A DNA stretch of 64,000 nucleotides, from NCBI GenBank assembly GCA_049509515.1, contig JBEKZV010000001.1, positions 1-64,000 of the forward strand, read 5' to 3'. Below the pieces are notes generated by a model. The model did not search any database, was not told the origin of the DNA, and was given only the letters and a program-made list of their open reading frames with translations. This document shows, piece after piece, positions 23,401-32,409 of this stretch. Within the stretch, counting starts at the first letter, position 1; every line of letters begins with the position of its first letter. The translations under genes and the position numbers were made by a program. This stretch comes from JBEKCP01 sp049509515. Its GTDB lineage: Bacteria > Planctomycetota > Planctomycetia > Pirellulales > Thermoguttaceae.

Positions 23401-25635
23401 ATGAGCCCATTTTCAATTGCAGTTCCGGCTGTTTCGCGCCGTGGCATGGCGGTCCTGGCCGCCTGGCTTCTGATGGTCGCAGGGGCGACGGCGGCGGAGC
23501 CGGCGGCCGATCTGTATGTCGCGCCCGGCGGCAACGACGCCTGGTCCGGCCTACGGCCCGAGCCCGGCCCCGCGGCCGATGGCCCGCTGGCCACCGTCCA
23601 GCGGGCGGCGGAACTGGTCCGCGAACTGCGGCGGAAAGAGCCCGGCCGGCAGCGCCCGATCATCGTGGCCCTCCGCGGCGGCACCTACTTCCTGGCCAAG
23701 CCGATCGAGCTCGGGCCGGAGGATTCGGGCACCGAGACTGCGCCGGTCTTCTACACGGCCTACGGACAGGAGCGGCCCGTACTGAGCGGCGGGGTGCGGA
23801 TCGGCGATTGGCGGGTAGACGCCCAGGGGCGATGGCACGCCACGCTGGCGGACGTGAAGGAAAAAGGGGACAGTCCCCATTTGTGCGACTCCCGCGATGC
23901 GGGGCCCGCCTCCGGGCCGTTCCGGCAAATGGCACCCAGAGGGTACCCGGTCCCCTTTTTCCCCTTCGCGCAACTATTCGTCAACGACCAGCGGCGGTTC
24001 CGCCCCCGGCTGCCCAAGCAGGGCTACTTCAAGATCGCCGCGGAACTCCCGCCCAGTCCGAAGGCCGACGGCAAGGGCCACGACTGCTTCGGCTATTCGG
24101 GCGACGACCTGCGGCCCGGCTGGGCCAACCTGTCCGACGTCGAGGTGCTGGCCTTCCATGAATGGACGGCCTCGCGGATGCGGATCGACGCGATCGACAC
24201 TGAGCGGCACGTAGTCCGCTTCACCGGCACGACACGCGGGACGAGCGCCTGGGCCGCGTTCCATAAGGGCTATCGCTTCCTCGTCGAGAACGTCCGCGAG
24301 GCGCTGGGCGAGCCGGGCCAGTGGTATCTGGACCGCCCGGCCGGCGAGCTGATCTACGTGCCCATGCCGGGCGAGGAGCCGGGCAAGACCACGGTCATCG
24401 CCCCGCGGCTCGCGCGGCTCGTGACGCTCCGCGGCGACGGGCCGTCGGGCCGCTGGCTCCAGCACGTCCGCTTCCGCGGCCTGACTTTCGCCCATGCCAA
24501 CTGGGTGCTGCCCCCCGAGGGCCAGAGTTTCCCGCAGGCCGAGGTGAACCTGGACGCCGCGGTGTCAGCGGTGGCCGCCCGCAACATCGCCCTGGAAGGC
24601 TGCTGCGTGCGGCACGTGGGGGGATACGCCATCGCACTGGGGGCCGGCTGCCGCCAGAACACCATCCAGGGCTGCGAGCTTGTGGACCTGGGCGGCGGCG
24701 GCGTCAAGATCGGCCAGGGCGGCGGCCCGAACGAGTGGGGAGGGCCCGGCGGCGGCGCTGACGAGGTAGCCTCGCACAACACGGTCCGCGAGTGCCTCAT
24801 CGCCCACGGCGGACGCCTGCACTCGGCCGCGGTGGGCGTGTGGATCGGCCACTCGCCCTACAACGTCGTCGAGCACAACGACATCTACGACTTCTACTAC
24901 ACGGGCATCTCGGTCGGCTGGGTGTGGGGCTATGGCCCCAGCCAGGCCCACCATAACCGGATCGGCTTCAACCACGTCCACACGCTCGGCCAGGGCGTGC
25001 TGTCGGACATGGGGGGCATCTACACGCTGGGGGTCTCGCCCGGCACCCGGATACACGACAACTGCTTCCACGACATCCGCTCGTTCAGCTACGGCGGCTG
25101 GGGGCTCTATACCGACGAGGGCTCCAGCGGCATCGTCCTGGAGAACAACCTCGTCTACCGGACCAAGACCGGCGGCTTCCACCAGCACTACGGCAAGGAG
25201 AACCGCGTCCAGAACAACATCTTCGCGCTGGGCGCCGAGCAGCAGTTCCAGCGGACTCGCAGCGAGCCGCACCTGTCGTTCTTCTTCGAGCGGAACATCG
25301 TCTACTGGGACAACCCGAGCCCGCTGTTCGGCAGCAACTGGCAGGACAACCATTTCAAGCTCGACCACAACGTGTATTGGAACGCCGCGGGCAAGCCGAT
25401 CACCTTCCCCGGCGGCTTGACGCTCCGGCAGTGGCAAACCGAGCGCGGGCAGGACGAGCATTCGATCATTGCCGACCCGAAGTTTGTGGCCGCGGCCCAG
25501 GGCGATTTCCATCTGAAGGAAGGCTCGCCGGCCCTCGGCGTGGGGTTCCGGCCATTCGATGCGTCGCGTGCCGGCCGGACGCTGCCGCTGGTACTGACGC
25601 GCGACCTGCCTGCGGTGCCCAAGGCGTTCGAGTGA
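23401..25635 (+). CDS. Secreted right-handed parallel beta-helix protein, GH141-like
   Basis: 744 residues; AGGAG sits seven bases before ATG 23401 and a leader follows (MAVLAAWLLMVAGATA). 'DLYVAPGGNDAWSGLRPEP', 'IIVALRGGTYFLAKPIEL' and 'PVLSGGVRIGDW' are typical of the GH141/beta-helix proteins that cleave fucose- or xylose-containing glycans. Residues 380-640 are the helix coils ('ALEGCCVRHVGGYAIALGAG', 'NVVEHNDIYDFYYTGISVGW'). Exported and active on polysaccharide is the inference; the exact bond is unknown. About 100 bases of palindromic repeat (23861-23960) lie inside the frame, giving an odd loop at residues about 154-187. Confidence 0.7.
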   Translation: MSPFSIAVPAVSRRGMAVLAAWLLMVAGATAAEPAADLYVAPGGNDAWSGLRPEPGPAADGPLATVQRAAELVRELRRKEPGRQRPIIVALRGGTYFLAKPIELGPEDSGTETAPVFYTAYGQERPVLSGGVRIGDWRVDAQGRWHATLADVKEKGDSPHLCDSRDAGPASGPFRQMAPRGYPVPFFPFAQLFVNDQRRFRPRLPKQGYFKIAAELPPSPKADGKGHDCFGYSGDDLRPGWANLSDVEVLAFHEWTASRMRIDAIDTERHVVRFTGTTRGTSAWAAFHKGYRFLVENVREALGEPGQWYLDRPAGELIYVPMPGEEPGKTTVIAPRLARLVTLRGDGPSGRWLQHVRFRGLTFAHANWVLPPEGQSFPQAEVNLDAAVSAVAARNIALEGCCVRHVGGYAIALGAGCRQNTIQGCELVDLGGGGVKIGQGGGPNEWGGPGGGADEVASHNTVRECLIAHGGRLHSAAVGVWIGHSPYNVVEHNDIYDFYYTGISVGWVWGYGPSQAHHNRIGFNHVHTLGQGVLSDMGGIYTLGVSPGTRIHDNCFHDIRSFSYGGWGLYTDEGSSGIVLENNLVYRTKTGGFHQHYGKENRVQNNIFALGAEQQFQRTRSEPHLSFFFERNIVYWDNPSPLFGSNWQDNHFKLDHNVYWNAAGKPITFPGGLTLRQWQTERGQDEHSIIADPKFVAAAQGDFHLKEGSPALGVGFRPFDASRAGRTLPLVLTRDLPAVPKAFE
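23861..23960. repeat. Palindromic repeat inserted inside a coding sequence
   Basis: The left arm starts AAAAAGGGGACAGTCCCC then ATTTG; the right arm runs from CAAATGG (23926) to GGTCCCCTTTTT (23960). The ends are complementary. Translated it reads as a low-complexity loop in the beta-helix protein with no frame break. Confidence 0.65.
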
Positions 25636-25739
25636 GGCGGCGGCCCACGGCTTGCGGCCCGGCCCCCCTGCGCGTAAAATACGGCCGGCGGCGGAAAGGC
25701 GGGGGACTGGGCGGTTTCCGGGCCCCGAGGGGCGCAGCG

Positions 25740-26159
25740 ATGGCGATTAGCTGTCCGCGGTGCGGGGCGGGCTATGACGTTACCTTGTTCCAGTTCGGAC
25801 ACGGCATCCGCTGCGATTGTGGCGCGGAGGTTCGCTATCCCGGCGAGGGCCTCCGCGGCCACGTGCAGCCCGATGCCTCACAACCAGCGGAGGGCGCTGC
25901 GATGAGCGAGATCGAAATCGGCAAGGTCACCCACTACTTCAGCAAGATCGGCGTGGCGGCCGTCGAGATCACCCACGACGTGTTGCGGGTGGGCGACACG
26001 ATCCACGTCAAGGGCCACACCAGCGACTTTACGCAGAAAATCGACTCGATGCAGTTGGACAACCAGCAAGTCCAGGCGGCCACCGTGGGCCAGGGCGTCG
26101 GCTTCAAGGTGGCCGGTCACGCCCGGCAGCACGACGTGGTCTACAAGGTCGTCGAGTGA
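25740..26159 (+). CDS. Zinc ribbon joined to an EF-Tu domain-2-like protein
   Basis: 139 residues from ATG 25740. Residues 1-40 form a small zinc-binding unit (CPRCG...RCDCGAEV, with C5, C8, C26, C28). Residues 55-139, starting 'MSEIEIGKVTHYFSKIGVAA', with 'RVGDTIHVKGHTSDFTQKI' and 'ARQHDVVYKVVE', match the stand-alone 'translation elongation factor-like' proteins that equal the beta-barrel domain 2 of EF-Tu/SelB. A second start at 25902 has GGAGG at spacing 7, so the 85-residue form may be made as well or instead. The next gene starts within its stop codon, so the two are translationally coupled. Confidence 0.7.
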   Translation: MAISCPRCGAGYDVTLFQFGHGIRCDCGAEVRYPGEGLRGHVQPDASQPAEGAAMSEIEIGKVTHYFSKIGVAAVEITHDVLRVGDTIHVKGHTSDFTQKIDSMQLDNQQVQAATVGQGVGFKVAGHARQHDVVYKVVE

Positions 26160-28372
26160 GCGGCGAATTCAAGATGGCGGACCCCCTGGCGACTGCCCTG
26201 GAGCATCACCGCCGCGGTGAGCTGGCGGAAGCGGTGCGGATTTACGAGGATCTGCTGGCCGCCCAGCCGGACCATCCCGACGCCCTGCACCTGCTGGGCG
26301 TCGTGGCCCTGCAGCAAGGCCAGCGGCAGCGCGCGGTCGAGCTGATCGGCCGGGCGATCGCGCGGCAGCCGGGCATGGCGGCCTACCATGCCAACCTCGC
26401 CGAGGCCTACCGGGTGCTGGGGCGGCCGGCGGAAGCGGCCGACTGCTGCCGAACCGCCCTCCGCCTCCAGCCCAACTATGCCGAGGCGGCCAACAGCCTC
26501 GGCCTGGCCCTGGTGGCCCAGGGCCAGTTCGACACGGCGATGGCCCAATTCCGCGCCGCCCTGCGGCTGAAGCCCGCCTTCGCCATGGCCCACAACAATT
26601 GGGCCAACGCCCTGCGGCTGAAGGGCGAGCGGACGCAGGCCATCGACCATTTCCGCCAGGCCGTGCGGATCGACCCCACCCTGGGCGAGCCGAGGAGCAA
26701 CCTCGGGCAACTGCTGCTGGAGCAAGGCAACCTGGCCGAGGCCCTGGAACATTGCGGCGAGGCGGTGCGGCTCCGCCCCGACCTCCCCGAAACCCACAAC
26801 AACCTGGGCAATGCCCTGCGGGAAGCCGGCCGCCTGGCGGAGGCCAAGCTGTGTTACGCCCGCGCCCTGCGGCTCGACCCGAGCCTCGCCATGACCCACA
26901 ACAACATGGCCCAGGCCTTGCAGGAGGAGGGCCGCATGGACGAGGCCCGCACCTGGTACCAGAAAGCCCTCGCCTTCGACCCCGGTTCGGCCAGGTTCCA
27001 CTGCAACCTGGCAAGCCTGGCCGACGAGCAGGAGAACCTCGCGGAAGCCGTGGCGGAATACGAGACGGCGATCCGCCTGGACCCGGACTATGCCGAGGCC
27101 CACAGCGGCCTGGGCTGGGTCCGGCAGGACGAGGGCCGGCCGGACGAGGCCCTGGCCTGCTACCGCCGGGCGATCGCCGTGGGGCCCGGCCTGGCGGCGG
27201 CCCATTGCAACCTGGGGGCGCTCCAGGAGGAGCTCAACGACTTCGCGGCGGCGGAGCAATCGTTCCGCGCCGCCATCCGCCACAATCCCCGCCACACCGC
27301 CGCCTATGCCCAGTTGGCGGCCTTGCTGCGGGGCAAACTCCCCGACGCCGACCTGGAGGCCCTCCGCCGCTTCGCGGCCGATGCCGGAATGTCCGACGCC
27401 AAGCGGTCGGCGTTGCTCTTCGGCCTGGCCTCGGTGCTCGACGCCCGCAAGGACTACGCCGGGGCCGCCGAGCACCTCGAGCGGGCCAACGCCCTGGCCC
27501 TGGCCGACCGGCAAAGACGCGGCCAAGGTTACGACCCCGCGGCCCATGGCCAATTCGTCTCGTCGATGATCGCCGCCTGCACGCCCGACTTCTTCGCGCG
27601 GGTCCGCGGCTTCGGCGTGGAAAGCCGGCGGCCGGTGTTCATCGTGGGCCTGCCCCGCTCGGGCACGACGTTGGCGGAGCAGGTCCTGGCGAGCCACCCC
27701 GAGGTGTTCGGCGCCGGCGAGCAGCGGCTGGCGCGGGAGGACTTCGAGTCGCTTGGGGGCGACGGGGTACCCTTTGGGTCCGGGCCGGCGGCCGACGAGG
27801 ACGCACAGCGTTTTGGAGCCCTTGCCGGGCTGGATGACGCGACGGCCCGCCGCCTGGCCCAGCGGCACCTGGATCGCTTGAGCCAGTTGAGCCCCGCGGC
27901 GCTGCGGGTCGTGGACAAGATGCCGGAAAACTACTTGTACCTCGGGCTGCTGGCGGTACTGTTTCCGCAGGCGAAGTTCGTTCATTGCCGCCGCGACCTC
28001 CGCGACGTGGCGGTCTCGTGCTGGGTGACCAATTTCCGCCATCTCCGCTGGGCCAACCACCCCGAGCACATCGCCTCCCGATTCGAGGAGTACGAGCGGC
28101 TGATGGCCCACTGGCGGGAGGTGTTGCCGGTCCAAATTCTCGAAGTGGCCTACGAGCAGACGGTTGCCGAGCTGGAGGCGGTCGCCCGGCGGCTGGTCGC
28201 CTGGTGTGGCTTGGAGTGGGACGCGGCCTGTCTGGAATTCCACCGCGGGAAGCAGCAGGTGCGGACGGCGAGCGTGGTCCAGGTCCGCCAGCCGATCTAC
28301 AGCACTTCGGTGGCCCGCTGGAAACACTATGAGCCGGCCCTGGGGCCCCTGATGGAGCGGCTTGCCCGGTAA
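26156..28372 (+). CDS. TPR-repeat sulfotransferase
   Basis: 738 residues. GTG 26156 overlaps the previous stop (GTGA); ATG 26174 is the alternative. Residues about 10-385 are roughly eleven tetratricopeptide repeats (e.g. 'PDHPDALHLLGVVALQQGQ', 'PETHNNLGNALREAGRLAEA'). Residues about 490-735 are a sulfotransferase domain: 'PVFIVGLPRSGTTLAEQVLA' (PAPS 5' loop, about 493-512), 'VDKMPENYLYLGLLAVLFP', and 'VHCRRDLRDVAVSCWVTNF' (3'-phosphate site). This TPR-ST architecture occurs in bacteria and resembles tyrosylprotein sulfotransferases in the catalytic part. The acceptor is unknown; exported proteins or glycans are possible. Cytoplasmic, no leader seen. Confidence 0.85.
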   Translation: MSGEFKMADPLATALEHHRRGELAEAVRIYEDLLAAQPDHPDALHLLGVVALQQGQRQRAVELIGRAIARQPGMAAYHANLAEAYRVLGRPAEAADCCRTALRLQPNYAEAANSLGLALVAQGQFDTAMAQFRAALRLKPAFAMAHNNWANALRLKGERTQAIDHFRQAVRIDPTLGEPRSNLGQLLLEQGNLAEALEHCGEAVRLRPDLPETHNNLGNALREAGRLAEAKLCYARALRLDPSLAMTHNNMAQALQEEGRMDEARTWYQKALAFDPGSARFHCNLASLADEQENLAEAVAEYETAIRLDPDYAEAHSGLGWVRQDEGRPDEALACYRRAIAVGPGLAAAHCNLGALQEELNDFAAAEQSFRAAIRHNPRHTAAYAQLAALLRGKLPDADLEALRRFAADAGMSDAKRSALLFGLASVLDARKDYAGAAEHLERANALALADRQRRGQGYDPAAHGQFVSSMIAACTPDFFARVRGFGVESRRPVFIVGLPRSGTTLAEQVLASHPEVFGAGEQRLAREDFESLGGDGVPFGSGPAADEDAQRFGALAGLDDATARRLAQRHLDRLSQLSPAALRVVDKMPENYLYLGLLAVLFPQAKFVHCRRDLRDVAVSCWVTNFRHLRWANHPEHIASRFEEYERLMAHWREVLPVQILEVAYEQTVAELEAVARRLVAWCGLEWDAACLEFHRGKQQVRTASVVQVRQPIYSTSVARWKHYEPALGPLMERLAR

Positions 28373-28797
28373 GCCGCGCCCGACGGCAATCTACGCCGGC
28401 ATGACCCCGGGGGTACATCCGGGGCCGCGCCTCCTCCCGCTTCGCGGAAAGGGCCGCAAACGGCCGTGGCCCCATTCGCCGCTTGAGCAAATCGCCTACA
28501 CTAATTGTGGGGGTGTAATGCCCGTCCAAACATTCGGAACACTCCTTTCAATCAGCGAATTTTTCCGCCCCTACTACTTGCCTATCTTCGCTGTTCATGC
28601 GAAAATGCCGTAATTCCCAAAAAGAACCGCCCGTTCGGGCTCGTCCGTCACGGGCTATGACGTAAATTCTCGGAGGAAGATTTGTGCTCTGGGAGGGAGA
28701 CTTGACGATGCGCTTGGAGGCGGTCCGCCGTTGGCCAGCGGCGCGCCTGCGCTGGATCTGACCCGTGGCCAACCACTAGCTCACAAGGAGTCCCGCA
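28373..28797. other. 425-base upstream region of the LEPR-XLL gene
   Basis: Two small inverted pieces (CGCCCGTTCGGGC at about 28630, and a GACGGGCTATGACG stretch) and an AT-rich part at 28550-28620 suggest a promoter/leader region, but no clear -35/-10 pair is seen. A possible leader ORF is at 28708. No other gene is supported. Confidence 0.4.
28708..28761 (+). CDS. Possible 17-residue leader ORF
   Basis: ATG 28708 lies after GGGAGGGAG and encodes 17 residues rich in Arg and Trp (MRLEAVRRWPAARLRWI), with its stop 36 bases before the start of the giant gene. Its start (MRL) echoes that of the next gene. It could be a translated leader or chance. Confidence 0.2.
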   Translation: MRLEAVRRWPAARLRWI

Positions 28798-31629
28798 ATG
28801 CGTTTGACGAACTTTTGGAAACGCCGCCGGTGGAGCGCTCGGCGGCCGGCCGGCGGTCCAGCCCGCGCGCGCCGTACTCAGTCCACCAAGCTCCGCCTCG
28901 AATGCCTGGAAGACCGCAGGCTGCTGTCGATCATCACCCCCACCACCACCGCGGACGGCGGCGCGGGGTCGGGGTCTTTGCGGGCGGCCATCATCCAGGC
29001 CAATCTCGACGGCGGTGGCGACACCATCAGGCTGGGACCGCACACCTACAACCTGACTCTTGCCAACACGGGCGACCCGGACGACAACACCGGGGGCAAC
29101 CTGGACATCACGGCCTCCGTTACCATCATAGGGAGCGGGCCGAAGACCGTCATCAACCAGACGCTGACGAATGATCGCGTCTTCCAGATCGACGCCACCA
29201 CCGGCACCGTGGCCTTCCAGAACCTGGTGATCCAGGGCGGCCATGCCGTCGACGACGGCACTGTCGGCAGCACGCCATACTTCACCACGGCCGAAGGCGG
29301 CGGCATCCTCGACATCGGCGGCGCCAAACTCACGCTCACCTGCGTGACCGTTCAGTACAACTACGCCTCCGGTGGCACCGGCACAACCGGGCGCGGCGCC
29401 GGGCAGTCGGCCGAAGGCGGAGGCGTGTTCATGAACGGCGGCACGCTCACCCTCATCAATTCCGCCATCAACAACAACACCGCGACCGGTGGCAACGGCG
29501 TGAACGCGGTCGCCGGCAGCCCCGTCGGCACCCCCGCCGGCGCCGGCGGCTTTGCCGCGGGCGGCGGACTCTACGCCACCGGCGCGACGGTAGTGCTCGG
29601 CCCGTCGTTCGGCCTGGGATGCGACACCTTCCTGGGCAATCGCGCGGTGGGCGGCAAGGGAGGTGCCGGCTTGTCAGGGGCCATCGGCGCCGGCGGCAAC
29701 GGCGGCAATGCCGAGGGCGGGGGCCTGTTCCTCGACGGCGGCTCGCTCAAGATGGGTAACAGCTTGGCAACCGTGACCATCCAGGGCAATTCCGCCACCG
29801 GCGGCGCCGGTGGCGCAGGCGGCACCGGAACCGGTGCTGGCGGGATCGGCGGCTCGGCCTATGGAGGCGGCCTGTACGCTCAGGACCTCGCAATTGTCAG
29901 CCTGACGGGCGCGCTCGTCACCGGCAACCAGGCCGTCGGCGGCGCCGGTGGCAGCGGCGGCGCCGTCCCGTCTCTGGCCGCCTCGACCTCCGGTCCAGCG
30001 TCCGGGGGCGCGGCGTGGGGCGGCGGCCTTTATGCCCAAGGCAGCACGCTGACCCTGAAGGGCGACGTGATCTCCTGCAACCAGGCCCTGGGCGGCGCCG
30101 GCGGCTCGGTCTTCGTAACCAGCACCAGCGGCAACAGCGGCGGTTACGGCGGCTACGCTACGGGCGGCGGCGTGCTGAGCACCTTCGACCCGGAAACGGA
30201 CGTCTCGGGCACGCTCTCGATGACCGGCGTGTCCGTCTGCAACAACCGGGCCGTGGGCGGCGTGGGCGGCAGCGCCCCAGCAGCCGTCACCGAGACCATC
30301 CACCACGGCGACAACGGGGTGAATCTGCACCACCACGTCGGCGGCCACGAGCACGCCATCCGCCACGCCGTCGCGGGCGCCACCGAAACTGCCGGCACCG
30401 GCGGCGGCGGAGACGGCGGCGGCGTCTCGACCTACGACCCCACCACCGTTGTGGTCACCCCGGTCCTCAACTTGGTCCTTATCACCGGCAACGTGGCCCA
30501 AGGGGGCAGCGGTGGGGCGGGCCTCCTTGGCGGCCCCGGCGGCGAGGGGGGTTACGGCCAGGGGGGTGGGCTGGCGACAAACTCGCTCACCCTTAACGGC
30601 GGCGTGATCGCCTGCAATCAGGCCATCGGCGGCGCCGGCGGCGCCGGCGGTAACGGCGCCACCGGTGGCGGCGGCATCGGCGACGGCCCGGGCGGCGGCG
30701 GCGGTGGCGGCGGCGGCGCCTACGGCGGCGGCCTGGCTGCCTTTGGGATGGAAGGCGGGAACCCCGTCTCGGTCTGCGGCGCGCTGGTGGACTTCAACTC
30801 GGCCATCGGCGGCTGCGGCGGCGCCGGCGGCAAAGCCACTGGCAGCAGCAGCGCCTCGGGCGGCGGCGGCGGCGGCGGCGGCGCCGGACAGGGAGGTGGT
30901 ATGTACCTCCAGGACGCCACGGCCACGATCAGCCACGTCTCGGCGATCGGCAATGTCGCCCAAGGCGGCTGCGGCGGCGCCGGCGGCGCCGGTGCCAACG
31001 CCAACGGCCTGGGCGGCGGCGGCGGCGGCGGCGGCGCAGGCCAAGGCGGCGCGCTGTACCTCAATGAGTCCGTCACCACGCTCAGTTGCAGTTGGCTGCT
31101 GGCCAACTGCGCCCACGGCGGCGCCGGCGGCGCCGGCGGGCTGGGCGGCAGCGCCAACCCGAAGGGCGACCAGGGCGGCGGCGGCGGCGGCGGAAACGGC
31201 CAGGGCAGCGGCGCCTATGTCGATCCCACTTCGACGCTGAACCTCAGCACCAGCTTCGTCGTTGCCAACGGCGCAAGCGGCGGCTCGGGCGGCGCCGGGA
31301 ACCCCAACGGCGCCCCCGGCACCGGGTCCTGCAACGGCGTGTACGTCGCCACCGGCGGCGTGCTGAACCAGTCCGGCTTCAGCGTCATCGCGCTGAACGT
31401 GGTCACCAAGGTCGGTTCGAGCAGCCTGTTTGGATCCCTTCCGCTGAGCATGAAGGCCTTCATGCCGGCAATCGTGTATGGAGCCCTTCCGTCGAGCATG
31501 TACGGACTCATTCCGTCAAGCCTGAGCGGGCTCCTTCCGGTAGGCATGGGCGGCATGGGCGGACTCCTTGGGGGAAGCCTGGGAAGCCTGTACGGACTCC
31601 TGCCGGGAACCCTGTATCGACTGATTTGA
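28798..31629 (+). CDS. Giant Gly-rich LEPR-XLL surface protein with octapeptide tail
   Basis: 943 residues; AAGGAG before ATG 28798. A basic N-terminus leads to 'RLECLEDRRLLS' at residues 33-44, the LEPR-XLL-type motif found at the start of large planctomycete surface proteins. 'GSGSLRAAIIQANLDGGGDT' then resembles the CSLREAI-type opening of a parallel beta-helix. From about residue 190 to 845 it is a low-complexity helix of Gly-Gly-Ala-Gly-Gly coils with recurrent 'GGxYAxG', 'NxAVGGxGG' and 'GGGxxNG' strands. The last 66 residues are a hydrophobic repeat G-x-L/I-P-x-S/T-M/L-Y (about seven units). Likely an exported cell-surface or matrix protein. No catalytic site seen. Confidence 0.75.
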   Translation: MRLTNFWKRRRWSARRPAGGPARARRTQSTKLRLECLEDRRLLSIITPTTTADGGAGSGSLRAAIIQANLDGGGDTIRLGPHTYNLTLANTGDPDDNTGGNLDITASVTIIGSGPKTVINQTLTNDRVFQIDATTGTVAFQNLVIQGGHAVDDGTVGSTPYFTTAEGGGILDIGGAKLTLTCVTVQYNYASGGTGTTGRGAGQSAEGGGVFMNGGTLTLINSAINNNTATGGNGVNAVAGSPVGTPAGAGGFAAGGGLYATGATVVLGPSFGLGCDTFLGNRAVGGKGGAGLSGAIGAGGNGGNAEGGGLFLDGGSLKMGNSLATVTIQGNSATGGAGGAGGTGTGAGGIGGSAYGGGLYAQDLAIVSLTGALVTGNQAVGGAGGSGGAVPSLAASTSGPASGGAAWGGGLYAQGSTLTLKGDVISCNQALGGAGGSVFVTSTSGNSGGYGGYATGGGVLSTFDPETDVSGTLSMTGVSVCNNRAVGGVGGSAPAAVTETIHHGDNGVNLHHHVGGHEHAIRHAVAGATETAGTGGGGDGGGVSTYDPTTVVVTPVLNLVLITGNVAQGGSGGAGLLGGPGGEGGYGQGGGLATNSLTLNGGVIACNQAIGGAGGAGGNGATGGGGIGDGPGGGGGGGGGAYGGGLAAFGMEGGNPVSVCGALVDFNSAIGGCGGAGGKATGSSSASGGGGGGGGAGQGGGMYLQDATATISHVSAIGNVAQGGCGGAGGAGANANGLGGGGGGGGAGQGGALYLNESVTTLSCSWLLANCAHGGAGGAGGLGGSANPKGDQGGGGGGGNGQGSGAYVDPTSTLNLSTSFVVANGASGGSGGAGNPNGAPGTGSCNGVYVATGGVLNQSGFSVIALNVVTKVGSSSLFGSLPLSMKAFMPAIVYGALPSSMYGLIPSSLSGLLPVGMGGMGGLLGGSLGSLYGLLPGTLYRLI

Positions 31630-31803
31630 GACCCGCGGTGTCGCAGGCCGTGAACCCATAGTCTTGTGGGGGACGGCCGGCGGCATCGCCAAGACGGCCC
31701 GAGAACACCGGCCCGCGAGGCAAACCGCCGCAGCGGTCCACCGGTGAGGGCAGATCGCGGAAAGCAGTGGCCGTGGGCCTTGGCCCGCGGCCACTTTGCT
31801 TTT

Positions 31804-32376
31804 TCACGCGATCGCCAGCAGCTTGGGGGCGGGGATCTTGCGGCCGAAGACGCGGCCGTACTGCGATTCCAGGCCGCGAAAATCCAGGTGGAGAAAGCCG
31901 TAAATCGCTTCCGGCGGGCCGCAGGCCAGCCAGCGGTCCACCAACCGCCCCACGTAAGCCTCGTACCGCCGCTGCGAGCCGCTGTGGGCGTAGCAGCGGC
32001 CGCCGAACCGCCGCAGATCGCCGTCGAACCGCGGGCCGATGTGCCACAGCTCGTGGGCCACGGTGGCCAGCTTCTCCGCAAACGGCAGGTCGAGGAACCG
32101 CGGCAGGTAGAAGTTCAACAGGTAGAGCATCTCCCGGCCGTCCAGCTCGACCCGCTGGATCCGCCACGTCCGGCCGCGGCGGACCCGCTGTGCCTGGCCG
32201 CCGGGAAACCGCAGCGGGGTCAGCGAGGCGTGCATGCCGAAGCGACCCTGTTTGCGGGTCTGGCAGAAGCCGATGCCCACCCGCGAGAGGTCGATGTGCC
32301 GCAGCTCGTCGAGCCGGGCGACCATGTCTTGGCAGAGCCGCCGCACGTGCAGGGTGAAGTCGAAGCCGGGGGGCAT
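31804..32376 (-). CDS. Small putative zinc metallopeptidase (HELWH)
   Basis: 190 residues from ATG 32376; no leader. 'TVAHELWHIGPRFDGDLRRF' carries an HExxH motif (H108, E109, H112), and a possible third ligand is D118 or H131 in 'RCYAHSGS'. The surrounding pattern ('FAEKLATVAHELWH', 'SRVGIGFCQTRKQGRFG') matches a group of uncharacterised bacterial putative metallopeptidases whose substrate is unknown. It stands between the giant surface protein (convergent, 175 bases) and the ribosomal cluster, separated from rplQ by a REP pair. Confidence 0.6.
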   Translation of the reverse strand: MPPGFDFTLHVRRLCQDMVARLDELRHIDLSRVGIGFCQTRKQGRFGMHASLTPLRFPGGQAQRVRRGRTWRIQRVELDGREMLYLLNFYLPRFLDLPFAEKLATVAHELWHIGPRFDGDLRRFGGRCYAHSGSQRRYEAYVGRLVDRWLACGPPEAIYGFLHLDFRGLESQYGRVFGRKIPAPKLLAIA

Positions 32377-32409
32377 CTCTACAATATCAGCGCTCGAAAA
32401 TGAGCGTTC

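Noticed and set aside
28620..28700. Riboswitch upstream of the giant surface-protein gene
   Set aside because: There are small complementary pieces but no match to a core I can recognise, such as c-di-GMP or cobalamin elements.
29674..31116. 480-codon minus-strand frame over the Gly-rich gene
   Set aside because: It is the complement of GGC-rich repeats and consists of Ala/Asp/Val runs; no independent signal.
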